A stretch of 64,000 nt of DNA from an uncultured Eubacteriales bacterium (GCA_934486895.1 CAKSQZ010000004.1:1-64000), one strand, 5' to 3'; counted from the first letter of the stretch, positions 42,979 to 52,642 are shown. A program made the numbers and translations. Notes: generated by a model from the sequence alone, not told the origin.

Positions 42979-44418
42979 TTAATAAGCGTTGCCCCAGCAA
43001 ACCATTTTTGTTGCGGGCTTTCCGCAGCAAACACATTTATCCGACAAATGCTCCTGCTCAAACGGAATACATCTCGAGCCGATACCTGTCAGCTCCTTGA
43101 CCTTATCCTCGCACTCCTCGTCTCCGCACCACATAGCGTAAACAAAGCCGTCGCCCTTTTCAGCGAGCGTTTTCTTTATCTCATCTATGCTGACGCAGCG
43201 ATATGTCCGCTTTTCGCGGTTTTCGAGCGCTTTCTGATAGATACGGTCGTGGATTTCTTTAAGCTCGGCAGTAACAGCCGCTTCAATATCGGCGATCTTG
43301 ACTGTCTGCTTTCTTCTGTCGTCACGCGAGACCATAACACATTCGCCGTTTTCAATATCGCGTGGGCCGATCTCGATACGGACAGGCACGCCCTTCATCT
43401 CATACTGGGCAAATTTCCAGCCGGGGGTATTGTCCGAATCGTCCACCTTGACTCTCACAGATCCCGAAAGAGCCTTTTCAAGCTCGCGCGCCTTATCAAG
43501 CACACCGTCCTTATGCATTGCAACAGGAACGATGACCGCCTGAATGGGTGCGACAGCCGGCGGCAGAACAAGACCGTTGTCGTCGCCGTGTGTCATTATG
43601 ATAGCGCCGATCAGTCTGGTCGTCACACCCCATGATGTCTGATGGACATAGCGGCGTTCATTGTTTTTATCCGAATACTGAATGCCGAACGCTTTTGCAA
43701 AGCCGTCGCCGAAATAGTGCGATGTGCCTGCCTGAAGCGCCTTACCGTCGTGCATGAGAGCTTCGATAGCATAGGTCGCTTCCGCGCCTGCAAACTTATC
43801 CGACTCGGTCTTTCTGCCTTTCAAAACAGGCATTGCAAGGCTTTCCTCGCAGAACCGTGCATAGACATTGAGCATACGCTCTGTCTCTTCGATAGCCTCC
43901 TCAGCGGTCGCATGAGCGGTGTGACCCTCCTGCCAGAGGAACTCGCGCGAACGCAGGAACGGACGGGTTGTCTTTTCCCAGCGGACAACGCTGACCCACT
44001 GATTATAAAGCTTAGGCAGGTCGCGGTATGATTGAATAATGTTTGCATAATGCTCGCAGAAAAGAGTCTCCGAGGTCGGACGGACGCAAAGACGCTCTTC
44101 GAGCTTTTCGTTGCCGCCGTGCGTTACCCAGGCTACTTCCGGAGCAAATCCCTCGACATGATCCTTCTCCTTTTGCAAAAGGCTTTCGGGGATAAACATA
44201 GGCATATTAACATTTTCATGGCCTGTCGCCTTGAACATGCCGTCGAGAATGTGCTGAATATTCTCCCAGATAGCATAACCGTAAGGGCGGATAACCATAC
44301 AGCCCTTAACGCTTGTATATTCAATAAGCTCTGCTTTTTTAACAATGTCGGTGTACCATTTTGCAAAGTCCTCATCCATCGAGGTGATATGATCCACCAG
44401 CTTTTTATTATCTGCCAT
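42979..44418 (-). CDS. proS: Prolyl-tRNA synthetase (short, archaeal/eukaryote-like type)
   Basis: Charges tRNA-Pro. The 479-residue length and lack of an editing insertion match the ProS type without the YbaK-like domain. Class II motifs: motif 2 RWEKTTRPFLRSREFLWQEG and motif 3 in HGDDNGLVLPP. The C-terminal zinc-binding domain has CGDEECEDK and CVCCGKPATKMVCWG, typical of this type. The gene borders the left end of the prophage, with only 127 bases between. Confidence 0.96.
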   Translation of the reverse strand: MADNKKLVDHITSMDEDFAKWYTDIVKKAELIEYTSVKGCMVIRPYGYAIWENIQHILDGMFKATGHENVNMPMFIPESLLQKEKDHVEGFAPEVAWVTHGGNEKLEERLCVRPTSETLFCEHYANIIQSYRDLPKLYNQWVSVVRWEKTTRPFLRSREFLWQEGHTAHATAEEAIEETERMLNVYARFCEESLAMPVLKGRKTESDKFAGAEATYAIEALMHDGKALQAGTSHYFGDGFAKAFGIQYSDKNNERRYVHQTSWGVTTRLIGAIIMTHGDDNGLVLPPAVAPIQAVIVPVAMHKDGVLDKARELEKALSGSVRVKVDDSDNTPGWKFAQYEMKGVPVRIEIGPRDIENGECVMVSRDDRRKQTVKIADIEAAVTAELKEIHDRIYQKALENREKRTYRCVSIDEIKKTLAEKGDGFVYAMWCGDEECEDKVKELTGIGSRCIPFEQEHLSDKCVCCGKPATKMVCWGNAY

Positions 44419-44545
44419 TTATAGACACGATCCTCTCGCATAAAATAAGCTAACAATCATTATATACTATTTTAAGCAGATTTTCAATGTTTTTTTCACC
44501 GAGCACGCTATTTTTAGTCAAATAAGGCGTGTTTCGCCGATTTTT
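44419..44545. other. proS upstream region and left edge of the prophage
   Basis: An AT-rich stretch that must carry the proS promoter. A GGCG-TGTTT-CGCC hairpin at 44527-44539 is followed by a T run and may mark the end of the phage late operon. I found no direct repeat shared with the right end near 56.2 kb, so no attachment site can be named. Confidence 0.4.
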
Positions 44546-44803
44546 TCACTTTTTCTTCACCGTTTGGTCGAAAAGCTGGTGCGCTCCCGTGCTCGCAAGG
44601 CCGGAAACAAGCCCTGTCAGCACCACCTGCGGCGAAAGATCGAGTGTGAGCCAGATGTTCATTCCGACTCCGCAGATTCCCGCAATAAGCGGTATGAACC
44701 GATTTATCGTCTTTCCGGGCAGTGCGTGCTTCAAAATATACCCGAGGCACAGGCAAACACCCATAACGATCGGCGCGCCGAACTCCGAAAACAGCTGTTC
44801 CAT
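44546..44803 (-). CDS. Phage holin-like protein
   Basis: Likely holin that opens the membrane for the endolysin. The ATG at 44803 follows AGGAGGTGGGG and gives 85 residues, with three hydrophobic segments (APIVMGVCLCLGYILKHALP, NRFIPLIAGICGVGMNIWL, VVLTGLVSGLASTGAHQLF). The pattern KxxLPxKxINRFIPLI..GVHQL is that of the Hol44 phage holin group. The coiled-coil membrane protein and endolysin lie just upstream on the same strand. Confidence 0.8.
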   Translation of the reverse strand: MEQLFSEFGAPIVMGVCLCLGYILKHALPGKTINRFIPLIAGICGVGMNIWLTLDLSPQVVLTGLVSGLASTGAHQLFDQTVKKK

Positions 44804-44819
44804 AGCCCCACCTCCTTTT

Positions 44820-45062
44820 TTATTCCTGTTTTTTCTGTTCAAGATCTTTGATACGATGATTTTCAACATCTATTTTTTCATCTAAAACGCTGATAGCTTT
44901 CTCGGCTTTGTACATTCGGTCGATAAGGTTGTTGTGCGCCTGCACCTTTTTCTCAAGCTGTTCGAGCCTGAAATTCGTCAGCCTGCTCGAGGCTCTGATA
45001 CCGCCGTATGATCCGATAAGAGTGCCGAGGAAGGCGATCAGCGAAACAATGATCTCTGTCAT
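44820..45062 (-). CDS. Phage membrane/coiled-coil protein, XhlA-like
   Basis: An 80-residue protein with one N-terminal membrane helix (EIIVSLIAFLGTLIGSYGGI) and a long coiled coil (FRLEQLEKKVQAHNNLIDRM). This layout and its place between holin and endolysin resemble XhlA-type lysis accessory proteins, although the helix order is reversed compared with XhlA. It could also be a spanin-like or membrane-tethering factor. Confidence 0.65.
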   Translation of the reverse strand: MTEIIVSLIAFLGTLIGSYGGIRASSRLTNFRLEQLEKKVQAHNNLIDRMYKAEKAISVLDEKIDVENHRIKDLEQKKQE

Positions 45063-45082
45063 TTTATCAGTCCTTTAGATTT

Positions 45083-45979
45083 TTATTTCACATTTCCCGA
45101 ATATTTCACAAAGCCTATCTTCTTTGTCGAGCCGGCATTGTAGACAACGATATAGCAGCCGCCGACTGTTCCGCAGCACTTCGCCGCTTCGTAAGGCTCA
45201 AGATACCCTATGCTGCCGCTTCTCTGCCTGCAGGCTTCAACCGTGTCGTAGACATACTCTTTAGTGCTTCCGTTCTGCCAGTTTTTATAGGTGTAGTTCT
45301 GCTCTTTGACGCCGCCCTCATATTTAACAAAGCCTATCTTTGTTTTGCCGACTGCGTCATACACCACCGCAGGGCAGGCGTTGAATCTCGCGACAACGGT
45401 CGCCTGCTGCCACGGATCGAGATAGCCTATACTTTTCTTGCTGCTCAACGAATCGGAGGTCGTTGAATAAGTGTATTCTCTGGTGCTTCCGTTTTGATAA
45501 AGCCTCGAAGTAAAGCCCGAGCCGGTGTCGATAAGTCCGCCGTTCACCGTCTTTGCACCCGTGATATACGGCTTCGGATCGTATGCCTCGCTGTCATTTA
45601 TATCCCGCACTTCAAAGTGCAGATGATTGCCGTTTGAGGTGTAGCCCGTGTTGCCCATAGGCGCGATAAACTGCCCGACTTTGACCGACTGCCCCACTTT
45701 CAGTGCCGACTGCCGTTCGAGATGATAATATCTTGTGACAATGTTTGAATGGCGAATGTGAACCGCATAGCCCACCGAATCGGACTTGTAGTTTTTTATG
45801 ACCGTGCCGTCAAACGGAACGATAACATCGGTCTTTCTGAGCGTGCCGTCGTAGCCGACAAGGTCGATACCGTGATGAAATCCGCTTCCGCGAACCCCGA
45901 AATCAGAGGTCACATACAGCCTGTTGATACTGCCGCTGAGCTTCAGCGGCGTGTGTTTATAATAGATAACTCCCATAAG
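45083..45979 (-). CDS. Phage endolysin, M23 peptidase with wall-binding repeats
   Basis: Cell-wall peptidase for phage release. The ATG at 45979 follows AAGGGGTG and gives 298 residues; longer readings start in the preceding gene without a ribosome site. The M23/LytM-like domain spans about 15-140, with zinc ligands in GFHHGIDLVGYDG and NHLHFEVRD. Two repeats of about 70 residues follow (NGSTREYTYS...KIGFVKYEG and NGSTKEYVYD...KIGFVKYSG), probably binding the wall. It precedes the accessory and holin genes in the lysis module. Confidence 0.88.
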   Translation of the reverse strand, partial: LMGVIYYKHTPLKLSGSINRLYVTSDFGVRGSGFHHGIDLVGYDGTLRKTDVIVPFDGTVIKNYKSDSVGYAVHIRHSNIVTRYYHLERQSALKVGQSVKVGQFIAPMGNTGYTSNGNHLHFEVRDINDSEAYDPKPYITGAKTVNGGLIDTGSGFTSRLYQNGSTREYTYSTTSDSLSSKKSIGYLDPWQQATVVARFNACPAVVYDAVGKTKIGFVKYEGGVKEQNYTYKNWQNGSTKEYVYDTVEACRQRSGSIGYLEPYEAAKCCGTVGGCYIVVYNAGSTKKIGFVKYSGNVK

Positions 45980-46022
45980 TTCACCCCTTTTATCAATACA
46001 AAGGCGGCTTTGCCGCCTTTGA

Positions 46023-46280
46023 TTATTGTGTCGGCTGTGCCGATCCGGCGTTGTCACTCACAGTGGGCGCGTCACCCCACACACCGAGCACCGCCGAGAT
46101 ATACGGCTCGCCGATGTACTCCGAAACAGCCGCCCTGCCGCTTGTCGAATTAACAAACGCTCTGCGGTGGTTGTCGCCTATCTGAACATCTGCGTTGCCG
46201 ACTGTTATATAGTTCTGTTTTAATACGCTCACCGAGTTTTCGCAAAGGCAGTCGAGCGTTGTTTTTGTTGTTATTGTCAT
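46023..46280 (-). CDS. Small phage protein, hypothetical
   Basis: Not recognised; 85 residues, no membrane helix or signal. A run QNYITVGNADVQIGDNHRRA resembles small phage structural proteins. The ATG has a good AAGGAGG site. It lies between the tail-fibre gene (12 bases upstream) and the endolysin, so it is probably a late structural or assembly protein. Confidence 0.7.
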   Translation of the reverse strand: MTITTKTTLDCLCENSVSVLKQNYITVGNADVQIGDNHRRAFVNSTSGRAAVSEYIGEPYISAVLGVWGDAPTVSDNAGSAQPTQ

Positions 46281-46292
46281 AATTAAACCTCC

Positions 46293-47816
46293 TTATTCGA
46301 TAGCTGTAATGTCGGTTTGTGATAACTGCTGAGCGGGCGGCAGTATTGCCGAAACGGGATATTCAAATGTGAGGTTGCCCGTGTAGGCAAACGGATTTGA
46401 ATAAATGAGTGCCGTACTGTCCTTTGATATATCGCAGAATACCGCGTCTGCGGATTCCATACCCGACCTGCCGCTTGCACACACTCCTGAAACGCTTTCA
46501 GCCGAGGCAAACGGCAGGCCTGTTATCGGCTGTGAATATGATATATCCGTCAGTGTGACAGGGATAATGACTTTGCACCAAGCACCGACTTTATAATAGG
46601 CGGCCTGAATGTCCGTGCCGCTTAGATTTGCTGTGAATGTGCCTTTTTCGGTGAGCGGTACATTATCGTCGGACGAGTAGAGCTTGACCCATGAACCCCA
46701 CGAACCGACAGCCGTCGACTTTGTTCGCACATAGGTCTTGCTCTTTGAATCGGTGCGGTCGCCTGTGTGCATTATCTGATACGAAACAAGCGTGCCCCTG
46801 TGCTCTTTTAAAATAAATCCGTCAAGCCTGCCGACACCGGAGGGCAGTGTTCCGCCCATGCCGAACGCCGTGTCCGAATAGTAGTAGGCGGATTTGCCGC
46901 TCTCGGTCGGGAGCGAATCGATGTTGTCCGGGCTGCCGACTGTAAGTTTTGTCAGCGACCGATCCAGCTTGCCTGCGATCTTCGCAACTTCGGCTTTATC
47001 GCTATCTGTGTAGTCGTTGGCAGATAAGCCCTTGCCGTCAATTTTATCGACTTTGTTTGCAATTTTAGCGACCTCTGCAACCGCTTCATCGGTATAGTCG
47101 TTGGCAGATAAACCTTTGCCCTCAATTTTATCGACTTTGTTTGCGATTTTAGCGACCTCTGCGACCGCCTCATCGGTGTAGTCGTTGGCAGATAAATCTT
47201 TGCCGTTTATCTTATCGACTTTGTTTGCGATTTTAGCGACCTCTGCGACCGCCTCATCGGTGTAATCATTGGCAGATAAATCTTTGCCGTCAACTTTGTC
47301 GACCTTTTTATTATCAAGCTCATCGATCTCGCCCTGCACCGTCTTGCCGTCGGGGATACCGTCGAGCGCCGCACGGTACTTTCCGATAAGCATGAGCGCC
47401 TCGGAAAGCGCGTTCACCGTGTTTGCGCCGTGCATATCGACCGACGGCGCAAAGCACAGCGGCACAGTCGGCGAAAACTTCACCTTTGTCTGAACGCCGC
47501 TTGAATCGACTGCCGAAAACACAAAGCAGAGCGCAGCGGCTCCGCCCGCCCGACTGACAGCCGACGGCAGAACAAGACTGACAGTGTTATCCTCGACATT
47601 CAAAAACCCCGAAAACCAGAACTCTCCGCCGCCTGTGACCGCTTCCGCATGGACTCTGAGCTGTTCGCCGTCCGACAGCGGAGGGAACAGCGAATTTTCA
47701 CATTCGGCTTTGATAACGCACACGCAGTCGTCGCCCTGAACACCACAATTCACAGCACCCTTCGGTGAAACAGCGGTATCGGAGAGAAAAATATTTATTA
47801 TATTTGAATTTGCCAT
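46293..47816 (-). CDS. Phage tail fibre/receptor-binding protein with 28-residue repeats
   Basis: Probable host-binding tail appendage, 507 residues. The N-terminal 130 residues resemble baseplate-upper-protein attachment domains (ECENSLFPPLSDGEQLRVHA). Then come four repeats of 28 residues (GKDLSANDYTDEAVAEVAKI and variants), like the KVDK-type coiled-coil repeats of phage collar fibres. The C-terminal part begins LTKLTVGSPDNIDSLP and resembles pyocin-knob or host-recognition heads. The repeats are 84 bp each and nearly identical in DNA. The ATG follows AAAGGA. Confidence 0.8.
   Translation of the reverse strand: MANSNIINIFLSDTAVSPKGAVNCGVQGDDCVCVIKAECENSLFPPLSDGEQLRVHAEAVTGGGEFWFSGFLNVEDNTVSLVLPSAVSRAGGAAALCFVFSAVDSSGVQTKVKFSPTVPLCFAPSVDMHGANTVNALSEALMLIGKYRAALDGIPDGKTVQGEIDELDNKKVDKVDGKDLSANDYTDEAVAEVAKIANKVDKINGKDLSANDYTDEAVAEVAKIANKVDKIEGKGLSANDYTDEAVAEVAKIANKVDKIDGKGLSANDYTDSDKAEVAKIAGKLDRSLTKLTVGSPDNIDSLPTESGKSAYYYSDTAFGMGGTLPSGVGRLDGFILKEHRGTLVSYQIMHTGDRTDSKSKTYVRTKSTAVGSWGSWVKLYSSDDNVPLTEKGTFTANLSGTDIQAAYYKVGAWCKVIIPVTLTDISYSQPITGLPFASAESVSGVCASGRSGMESADAVFCDISKDSTALIYSNPFAYTGNLTFEYPVSAILPPAQQLSQTDITAIE
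46978..47297 (-). repeat. Four direct 84-bp repeats inside the tail fibre gene
   Basis: Each unit codes 28 residues and differs at few positions, mostly at GKD/GKG and at codon 1. Loss or gain of units by recombination would keep the frame and change fibre length. Confidence 0.85.
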
Positions 47817-47831
47817 TTATCCTTTTCCTTT

Positions 47832-49769
47832 CTACTTAGTGTAAAATAAGCGTCCTTCCTTTATTTCGACTCCGCTCGGCAGTGTGAGCGACACGCAAAG
47901 GCACCTTGCTCTCTGCCGCATATTTATCTCGCGGATATAAGTTTCGGCGCACTCGGCGGTGAAACGCCTTGTCAGCCCGATGCCGTTTTCGTTCTCGATC
48001 CTGAGTGTGCAGTCGCACTCGCTGTTTTCCGATCGGAGCGTCAGTATCAGCTTATAGAAAGTTTTTTTGTCTGTGGTGCCGCTGTCGCAGTTTTTGACAA
48101 GATACCTGCCGAAAAGCTGCCGTTCGGAAAGCACATTCTCTTTTGATAAGCTCTGATCGTAGCCGCCGCCGAAAGCGTATGCCGCGATCTTTTTATCGGT
48201 CAGCCGAACGATCATCTCCCCGGAAATGCACGGCAGAACCTCGCCGCCTGCCGCCGACATATCAAATTCATTCATGCTGTCGTCGGCAAAAATACCTCTG
48301 CCGCCGCCTATCAAAAGATATTTGCCGTCGTACACCGCGGCATAGGCGCTCTGCAGATCGGACAGATCCTTTTCGGACTCTCTTTTAACATCGTAGCCGC
48401 CCGATGACACCGAGCAGATATGCCCGTTCGCCGAGAGAAAATAAAGCCTGCCGTCCGACACGGCGCAGGAATTTTCACAGCACTTTCTGACATAAGCTCC
48501 CGTTTTTATTATATTCATCGTGTTATAAGCCGTGACGCCGCCCGAAATGTGCGACACCGCCTGCTTTGCGGCATATATCTCGCCGGAGAAAACGATGAAA
48601 ACCGTGTCCTTGCAGCGAAACGATGAAAAGCCGCCGTCCGCAGTACAGTCAAACTCGCAGGAATTTGATTCGGGAAAATACATCGGCTCATTCGGCGAGG
48701 AGAAATAAATTTTCTTTTGTTCGCTGTCGAACAGCGCGACCGACGAGCCCGCTCCGCTTTTGCTCTCGACTGTGAAAAAGTCGGCGCATTTCAAAAGCGG
48801 CTTTGAACCGTTGTCCTCAAGAGTCGCGGTGACGGTCAGGTTATCCTGCGAACCCTCGACATACGGCAGAGCGATCTCGCTCGAAGTCGAGCCGACATAA
48901 GCCGTTATCGAGCCGGATGCGCGATAGACATACATCGAGACCTGCCTTTGCGTTGTTTCGGCAGCGCCTGTCTGCTCGTTGTAGACAACAAAGGTGACAT
49001 TCTGTGAGCCGGTCGAAAGCTGGGAGTCGGCAGGGATAGTCCAGTTGTAGGTCTGCCCGTCACTGCCGCGCATCGTAATCGAGATTTTTTTATATTCGAG
49101 CGGCGAGCGCGGCATATAAAAGGTGCTTGAAACGCCGTCGGTGCGGTATTTCGCACAAAAACGGCCGCTCATTATGTTAAACGGCTGACCGTTTTCAGGC
49201 GCTTTTATCGACGAACGTATATTTTCGTCCGCAAGATAAAAGCGGTTTCCTCTGCCGTGGTACAAAACGGTAGGGGCATAATAGTCGTCGTCGGAAAAAC
49301 GCACAAAGCCGTTTTTCTGATCGTTCAGCTCATAAAGCCCCTGAATGTTCACCTGCTCGTTTTTTATCGAGGAAAACATAACATAAACCCCGCTTCCCGT
49401 GTGGGGAGTGCCGTTGAACGCGATACAGCGGTAATACTCCTTTGAATCGACACCGCCGACAGTCACAACATGGCAGATATACTTTCGGCTTTCGCAATAC
49501 GCTTTTAAAACGATCTCGGTGTTCTGCCCGACTGTTTTAAGCACGAAAAACACCTTGCAGCGCTGTCCGTCTATAACAACGGGCGAGCGCTGATCGATGA
49601 TACGAACATTCGGGCGGTCGGACTCAGTGAAAAGCTCGTCGGTATAAGAAAGCTTCATTCCCTTTCGGGTCAGCACTCTGCCGTCTTTTTTATAAAGATC
49701 GATGCAGTCGCGGTTTATCGGAGGAATAAGAATATCGCCTGTCTGCGGCTTTTTCACGCTATAAAACAT
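47832..49769 (-). CDS. Phage tail hub/stabilisation-like protein
   Basis: Large structural protein of 645 residues. No clear motif is known to me. Beta-rich repeats (AAVYDGKYLLIGGGRGIFAD, DGRLYFLSANGHICSVSSGG) suggest a propeller-like half, as in podovirus needle or DNA-stabilisation proteins. It starts MFYSVKKPQTGDILIPP. The ATG at 49769 is 8 bases from AGGGTG; a GTG three codons upstream is too close. It overlaps the end of the upstream gene by 11 bases. The position between portal/adaptor and fibre genes supports a tail-tip role. Confidence 0.6.
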   Translation of the reverse strand: MFYSVKKPQTGDILIPPINRDCIDLYKKDGRVLTRKGMKLSYTDELFTESDRPNVRIIDQRSPVVIDGQRCKVFFVLKTVGQNTEIVLKAYCESRKYICHVVTVGGVDSKEYYRCIAFNGTPHTGSGVYVMFSSIKNEQVNIQGLYELNDQKNGFVRFSDDDYYAPTVLYHGRGNRFYLADENIRSSIKAPENGQPFNIMSGRFCAKYRTDGVSSTFYMPRSPLEYKKISITMRGSDGQTYNWTIPADSQLSTGSQNVTFVVYNEQTGAAETTQRQVSMYVYRASGSITAYVGSTSSEIALPYVEGSQDNLTVTATLEDNGSKPLLKCADFFTVESKSGAGSSVALFDSEQKKIYFSSPNEPMYFPESNSCEFDCTADGGFSSFRCKDTVFIVFSGEIYAAKQAVSHISGGVTAYNTMNIIKTGAYVRKCCENSCAVSDGRLYFLSANGHICSVSSGGYDVKRESEKDLSDLQSAYAAVYDGKYLLIGGGRGIFADDSMNEFDMSAAGGEVLPCISGEMIVRLTDKKIAAYAFGGGYDQSLSKENVLSERQLFGRYLVKNCDSGTTDKKTFYKLILTLRSENSECDCTLRIENENGIGLTRRFTAECAETYIREINMRQRARCLCVSLTLPSGVEIKEGRLFYTK

Positions 49770-50136
49770 CAGCGTCACACCCTTTTAAGAATTTATCGTC
49801 TATCGCCGTGATACGCTGGCATTTAGCACGCTTATCGTTATACATCCTGCAAAACCGCTCGACCGTCTCAAAATCGCCGTCCGCCTGTGCGAGCATATAT
49901 GCAACGCCGTATAAAAAACCGTCGTGCAGTATGTTCGGCGGCAGATCTATCTTGTCGTCGAGCGTCCAGAGCGGCTCAAACTGCTCGTCGGGACGGCATA
50001 GACAAAACAGATCGGCATAGACGCTGTTTAGTGCGGAAAGCGCGCAGGAGAGCAGTGTTTCATCGGGAAAATGCGTGTGCTGTTCGTTTCTGCATAAAAG
50101 ATCGGCGGCAGCCGTTATTGCGTTTTTACCCGTCAA
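49759..50136 (-). CDS. Phage head-tail adaptor-like protein
   Basis: Not firmly recognised; 125 residues, mainly helical (FPDETLLSCALSALNSVYAD, GVAYMLAQADGDFETVERF). Size and place right after the portal fit the helical adaptor (gp4 or gp6 class) that binds below the portal. A TTG at 50136 is nine bases from AGGAGG, whereas the ATG at 50145 abuts that site. The start region overlaps the portal stop by 11 bases, so translation is probably coupled. Confidence 0.6.
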   Translation of the reverse strand: MTGKNAITAAADLLCRNEQHTHFPDETLLSCALSALNSVYADLFCLCRPDEQFEPLWTLDDKIDLPPNILHDGFLYGVAYMLAQADGDFETVERFCRMYNDKRAKCQRITAIDDKFLKGCDADVL

Positions 50137-51643
50137 TTTGTTCATCCTCCTTTTCGATAAGCTGCAAGCTGTCGGGCACAAGGCCCCTCGGTATGCGCTT
50201 CAAATATTCCGCAAGCGAGAGCTTGCCTTTATCAAGCAGCATATTAAGCACCGAAAGCGACTGATCCTCATTAACGGCGGCAGACTCCGAAACATCGACC
50301 TTACAGCCGATAAGCAGATCGCGGAACCGCTCTCCCTCGAAAACATAGCCGCTTTCGATATCGAGCCTTCTGTGCAAATACATCATCACCCAAAATTCGG
50401 CGAAGATCTTTGCAACATCGGCGCAGAATTCATAGAAACGGCGTTTATACACCTTGATAGGCGACATGGACGAATCGCGCACAGCAATGATCGCCGAGGT
50501 GTTCACAGGATCGACATCGCCGAGCACAACGGCGTTTGCGCCTGTCTGATTGAGCGTCTGGCTGATAAGCGACGACACCGTTTCATTGTAGTTGTTGAGA
50601 TAATCCGGCGGTGTGAAATACTTGACCGAATTTGAGATCTGATCGAGCGGGCCTGTGTAGTCTATGACCTGCCCGGGCTCGTTTGAAAGCCGCTGATTGG
50701 GCACCAAATTTCGGTTCACCGCCATTATCGGCATACCCGAGAGCATGACCGACCAAACGCTCGCAGTGAGCATTCTGTTTATCGCTATCTGGTTCGGGAT
50801 AACATTTGTGATCTCGCTTTCGCCGTAGCCGGAAATATTGTCGTCGTTCCAGCTGAACAAAGCCAGCGGATAAACCCGCACTCCGAGCGAGAATTCGGGG
50901 CGGAGCATAACGGTTTCGGTGCAGACAGCCGCTGTGACATCGTATTCTCCGTTTTCGTTTTTGCGGCGGGTGAGCTTCGTTAAAACCGTCACCTTGTCAT
51001 CGAGTGCATGATCCGGCTTTATAAGGTCGGGATCTATGCCGCAGTCTCTCGCCGCCGCTCTCACTCTCGCAAGCTTTCGGCGCTTTGCTATGATGATATA
51101 CGGCTGCTGCTGAATGTCCGTGCAGTCGCAGTCGCCGAGATAGAGGTTTTCAACTCCCAGTGTCTCGCACTTGATATCGCCCATTATCTCAAGCCTGCGG
51201 CCGCGGTCGAGATACCTGCCTGTGCGGACATCGCCGTCCCAGTAAGCGTAGATAACGCCTGTGCCTGTGATATACGCGTCGGTGAGCGCTCTGAGCATAA
51301 GGCGATCGAACCCGATCCGCTCCGACACCACCGAGAAATAGTCGCTCATTGCCGCAACTGCTTCCAATGCGCTTTCGTCCTGTTCGGCATCGCCGAGCGC
51401 CGAAAAACGCACTGTCAGCGGTGCGGGCAAAATTGCCGAGGTCTTATAATCGCCGATACGCCGCAGGACATTGTACCGCACAAGCGGACGGTTTTGCGGA
51501 GCGTTCGACGCCCACTGATCGCCGCTGTAAAATCTGCGGTTTAAAGCCGCCTGTTCGTTGATACCGCGTTTACCTATCGCCGCTTTTTCAGCGGCGGCTG
51601 TGTTGTATTGTTTGAAAATTTCTGCTGCAAATTTATCGCTCAT
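50126..51643 (-). CDS. Phage portal protein
   Basis: Forms the DNA entry and exit ring at the capsid vertex. The 505 residues begin with a helical region (FAAEIFKQYNTAAAEKAAIG) and RRFYSGDQWASNAPQNRPLV, a typical podovirus P22-like portal N-terminus. The stem region is INRMLTASVWSVMLSGMPIM. Late parts include SLISQTLNQTGANAVVLGD and a C-terminal helix pair. The ATG at 51643 has good spacing from GGGAAG. It lies downstream of the capsid gene, an unusual order. Confidence 0.88.
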   Translation of the reverse strand: MSDKFAAEIFKQYNTAAAEKAAIGKRGINEQAALNRRFYSGDQWASNAPQNRPLVRYNVLRRIGDYKTSAILPAPLTVRFSALGDAEQDESALEAVAAMSDYFSVVSERIGFDRLMLRALTDAYITGTGVIYAYWDGDVRTGRYLDRGRRLEIMGDIKCETLGVENLYLGDCDCTDIQQQPYIIIAKRRKLARVRAAARDCGIDPDLIKPDHALDDKVTVLTKLTRRKNENGEYDVTAAVCTETVMLRPEFSLGVRVYPLALFSWNDDNISGYGESEITNVIPNQIAINRMLTASVWSVMLSGMPIMAVNRNLVPNQRLSNEPGQVIDYTGPLDQISNSVKYFTPPDYLNNYNETVSSLISQTLNQTGANAVVLGDVDPVNTSAIIAVRDSSMSPIKVYKRRFYEFCADVAKIFAEFWVMMYLHRRLDIESGYVFEGERFRDLLIGCKVDVSESAAVNEDQSLSVLNMLLDKGKLSLAEYLKRIPRGLVPDSLQLIEKEDEQIDG

Positions 51644-51697
51644 TTTCATCTTCCCTTCAAAAAATGATCTTCTCCCGCCCGCCTGCCCGTTCGGTTA

Positions 51698-52621
51698 TCA
51701 GTAGATATATGCAAAAACAGTGTTCTTGCGGCTGTCGGGGATCAGGCAGTCGTAATAAATACGATAGTCGAACTTGTAAGCGTCGAGATCATAGTTCTGA
51801 TCCGGCTCGAAAATACGGATCTTTTCGGTTTTCTTGATAAGCGAGCAGGCCTTCTTCGGCAAAACCACCGCACCGATCGAGGAAGCGTCCGAGGACGGTG
51901 CAAAACCGCCGTCTGTTTCGCCTGCGGTGATACCGTCTTTAAAATCGAAAGCGGTCTTCATTCTGCTGTCGGAAACGGGGATCAGCGCGCAGCCGTTATA
52001 AAGCTTCACCTGCGTGTTGATGCTGCCCTTTTCAAAGCTGCCGATGTCAATACGGCGGGAAAGCTCCTCGCTGTTCATCAGCGCATTATAGAATGTCGGG
52101 TTGAGAAAAGCGACTGTCGGCTCATCGTAGCCTGCCTGATCGTTGACATCGGCGATCAGTTTTGAAAGCAGCTTCAAGCAGCCGTTTTCGATAGTCTTGC
52201 CGGAAGCGAGGCTCTCGGTGTGAGACTGAGCCTTTGCTGTGGCGGCAAGCTTGGACAGCACATAAGCATCGATCTCGGGCGCGACCTCGGTGCGGACAAA
52301 CTCGCCCATGAGCTGACCGGCAAGGTTTGAGATACCGATCTCGTCCATGTCCTCTCTGTCGATAGTAAAGGTTCTGCCGCGGTCGCGCGTAAGCGTGTAG
52401 GACTTGTGGGTGAGGGTAACGCCGCCGCTTGCAAAGCCGCTTTCGCGGTCGTAGTCGCCGAGTCCGACAAAATCGACGCTCGGGATAAGCACGGTTTTTG
52501 CGCCCACGAATTTTGCCCTCATAACATTGTCGAGCATAAATGAGGTCGCGGATTTTGCGACAAGCTGTTCGTCCAGCCCGTCGGTGAGTTTTGTTTTAAA
52601 TTCCAAAGTATTGATAGACAT
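51698..52621 (-). CDS. Phage major capsid protein
   Basis: Shell protein of the head, predicted HK97-like fold; 307 residues. The start SINTLEFKTKLTDGLDEQLV, the middle FTIDREDMDEIGISNLAGQL with MGEFVRTEVAPEIDAYVLSK, and the end FEPDQNYDLDAYKFDYRIYY follow the pattern of P22-like and related capsids. It has no N-terminal protease domain. The neighbouring scaffold gene lies 21 bases upstream. Confidence 0.87.
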   Translation of the reverse strand: MSINTLEFKTKLTDGLDEQLVAKSATSFMLDNVMRAKFVGAKTVLIPSVDFVGLGDYDRESGFASGGVTLTHKSYTLTRDRGRTFTIDREDMDEIGISNLAGQLMGEFVRTEVAPEIDAYVLSKLAATAKAQSHTESLASGKTIENGCLKLLSKLIADVNDQAGYDEPTVAFLNPTFYNALMNSEELSRRIDIGSFEKGSINTQVKLYNGCALIPVSDSRMKTAFDFKDGITAGETDGGFAPSSDASSIGAVVLPKKACSLIKKTEKIRIFEPDQNYDLDAYKFDYRIYYDCLIPDSRKNTVFAYIY

Positions 52622-52642
52622 ATAATTTTTCTCCTTTTGTTT

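Noticed and set aside
46978..47297. Possible CRISPR-like direct repeats in the fibre gene
   Set aside because: The units are 84-bp coding repeats in frame within one protein and have no spacers.
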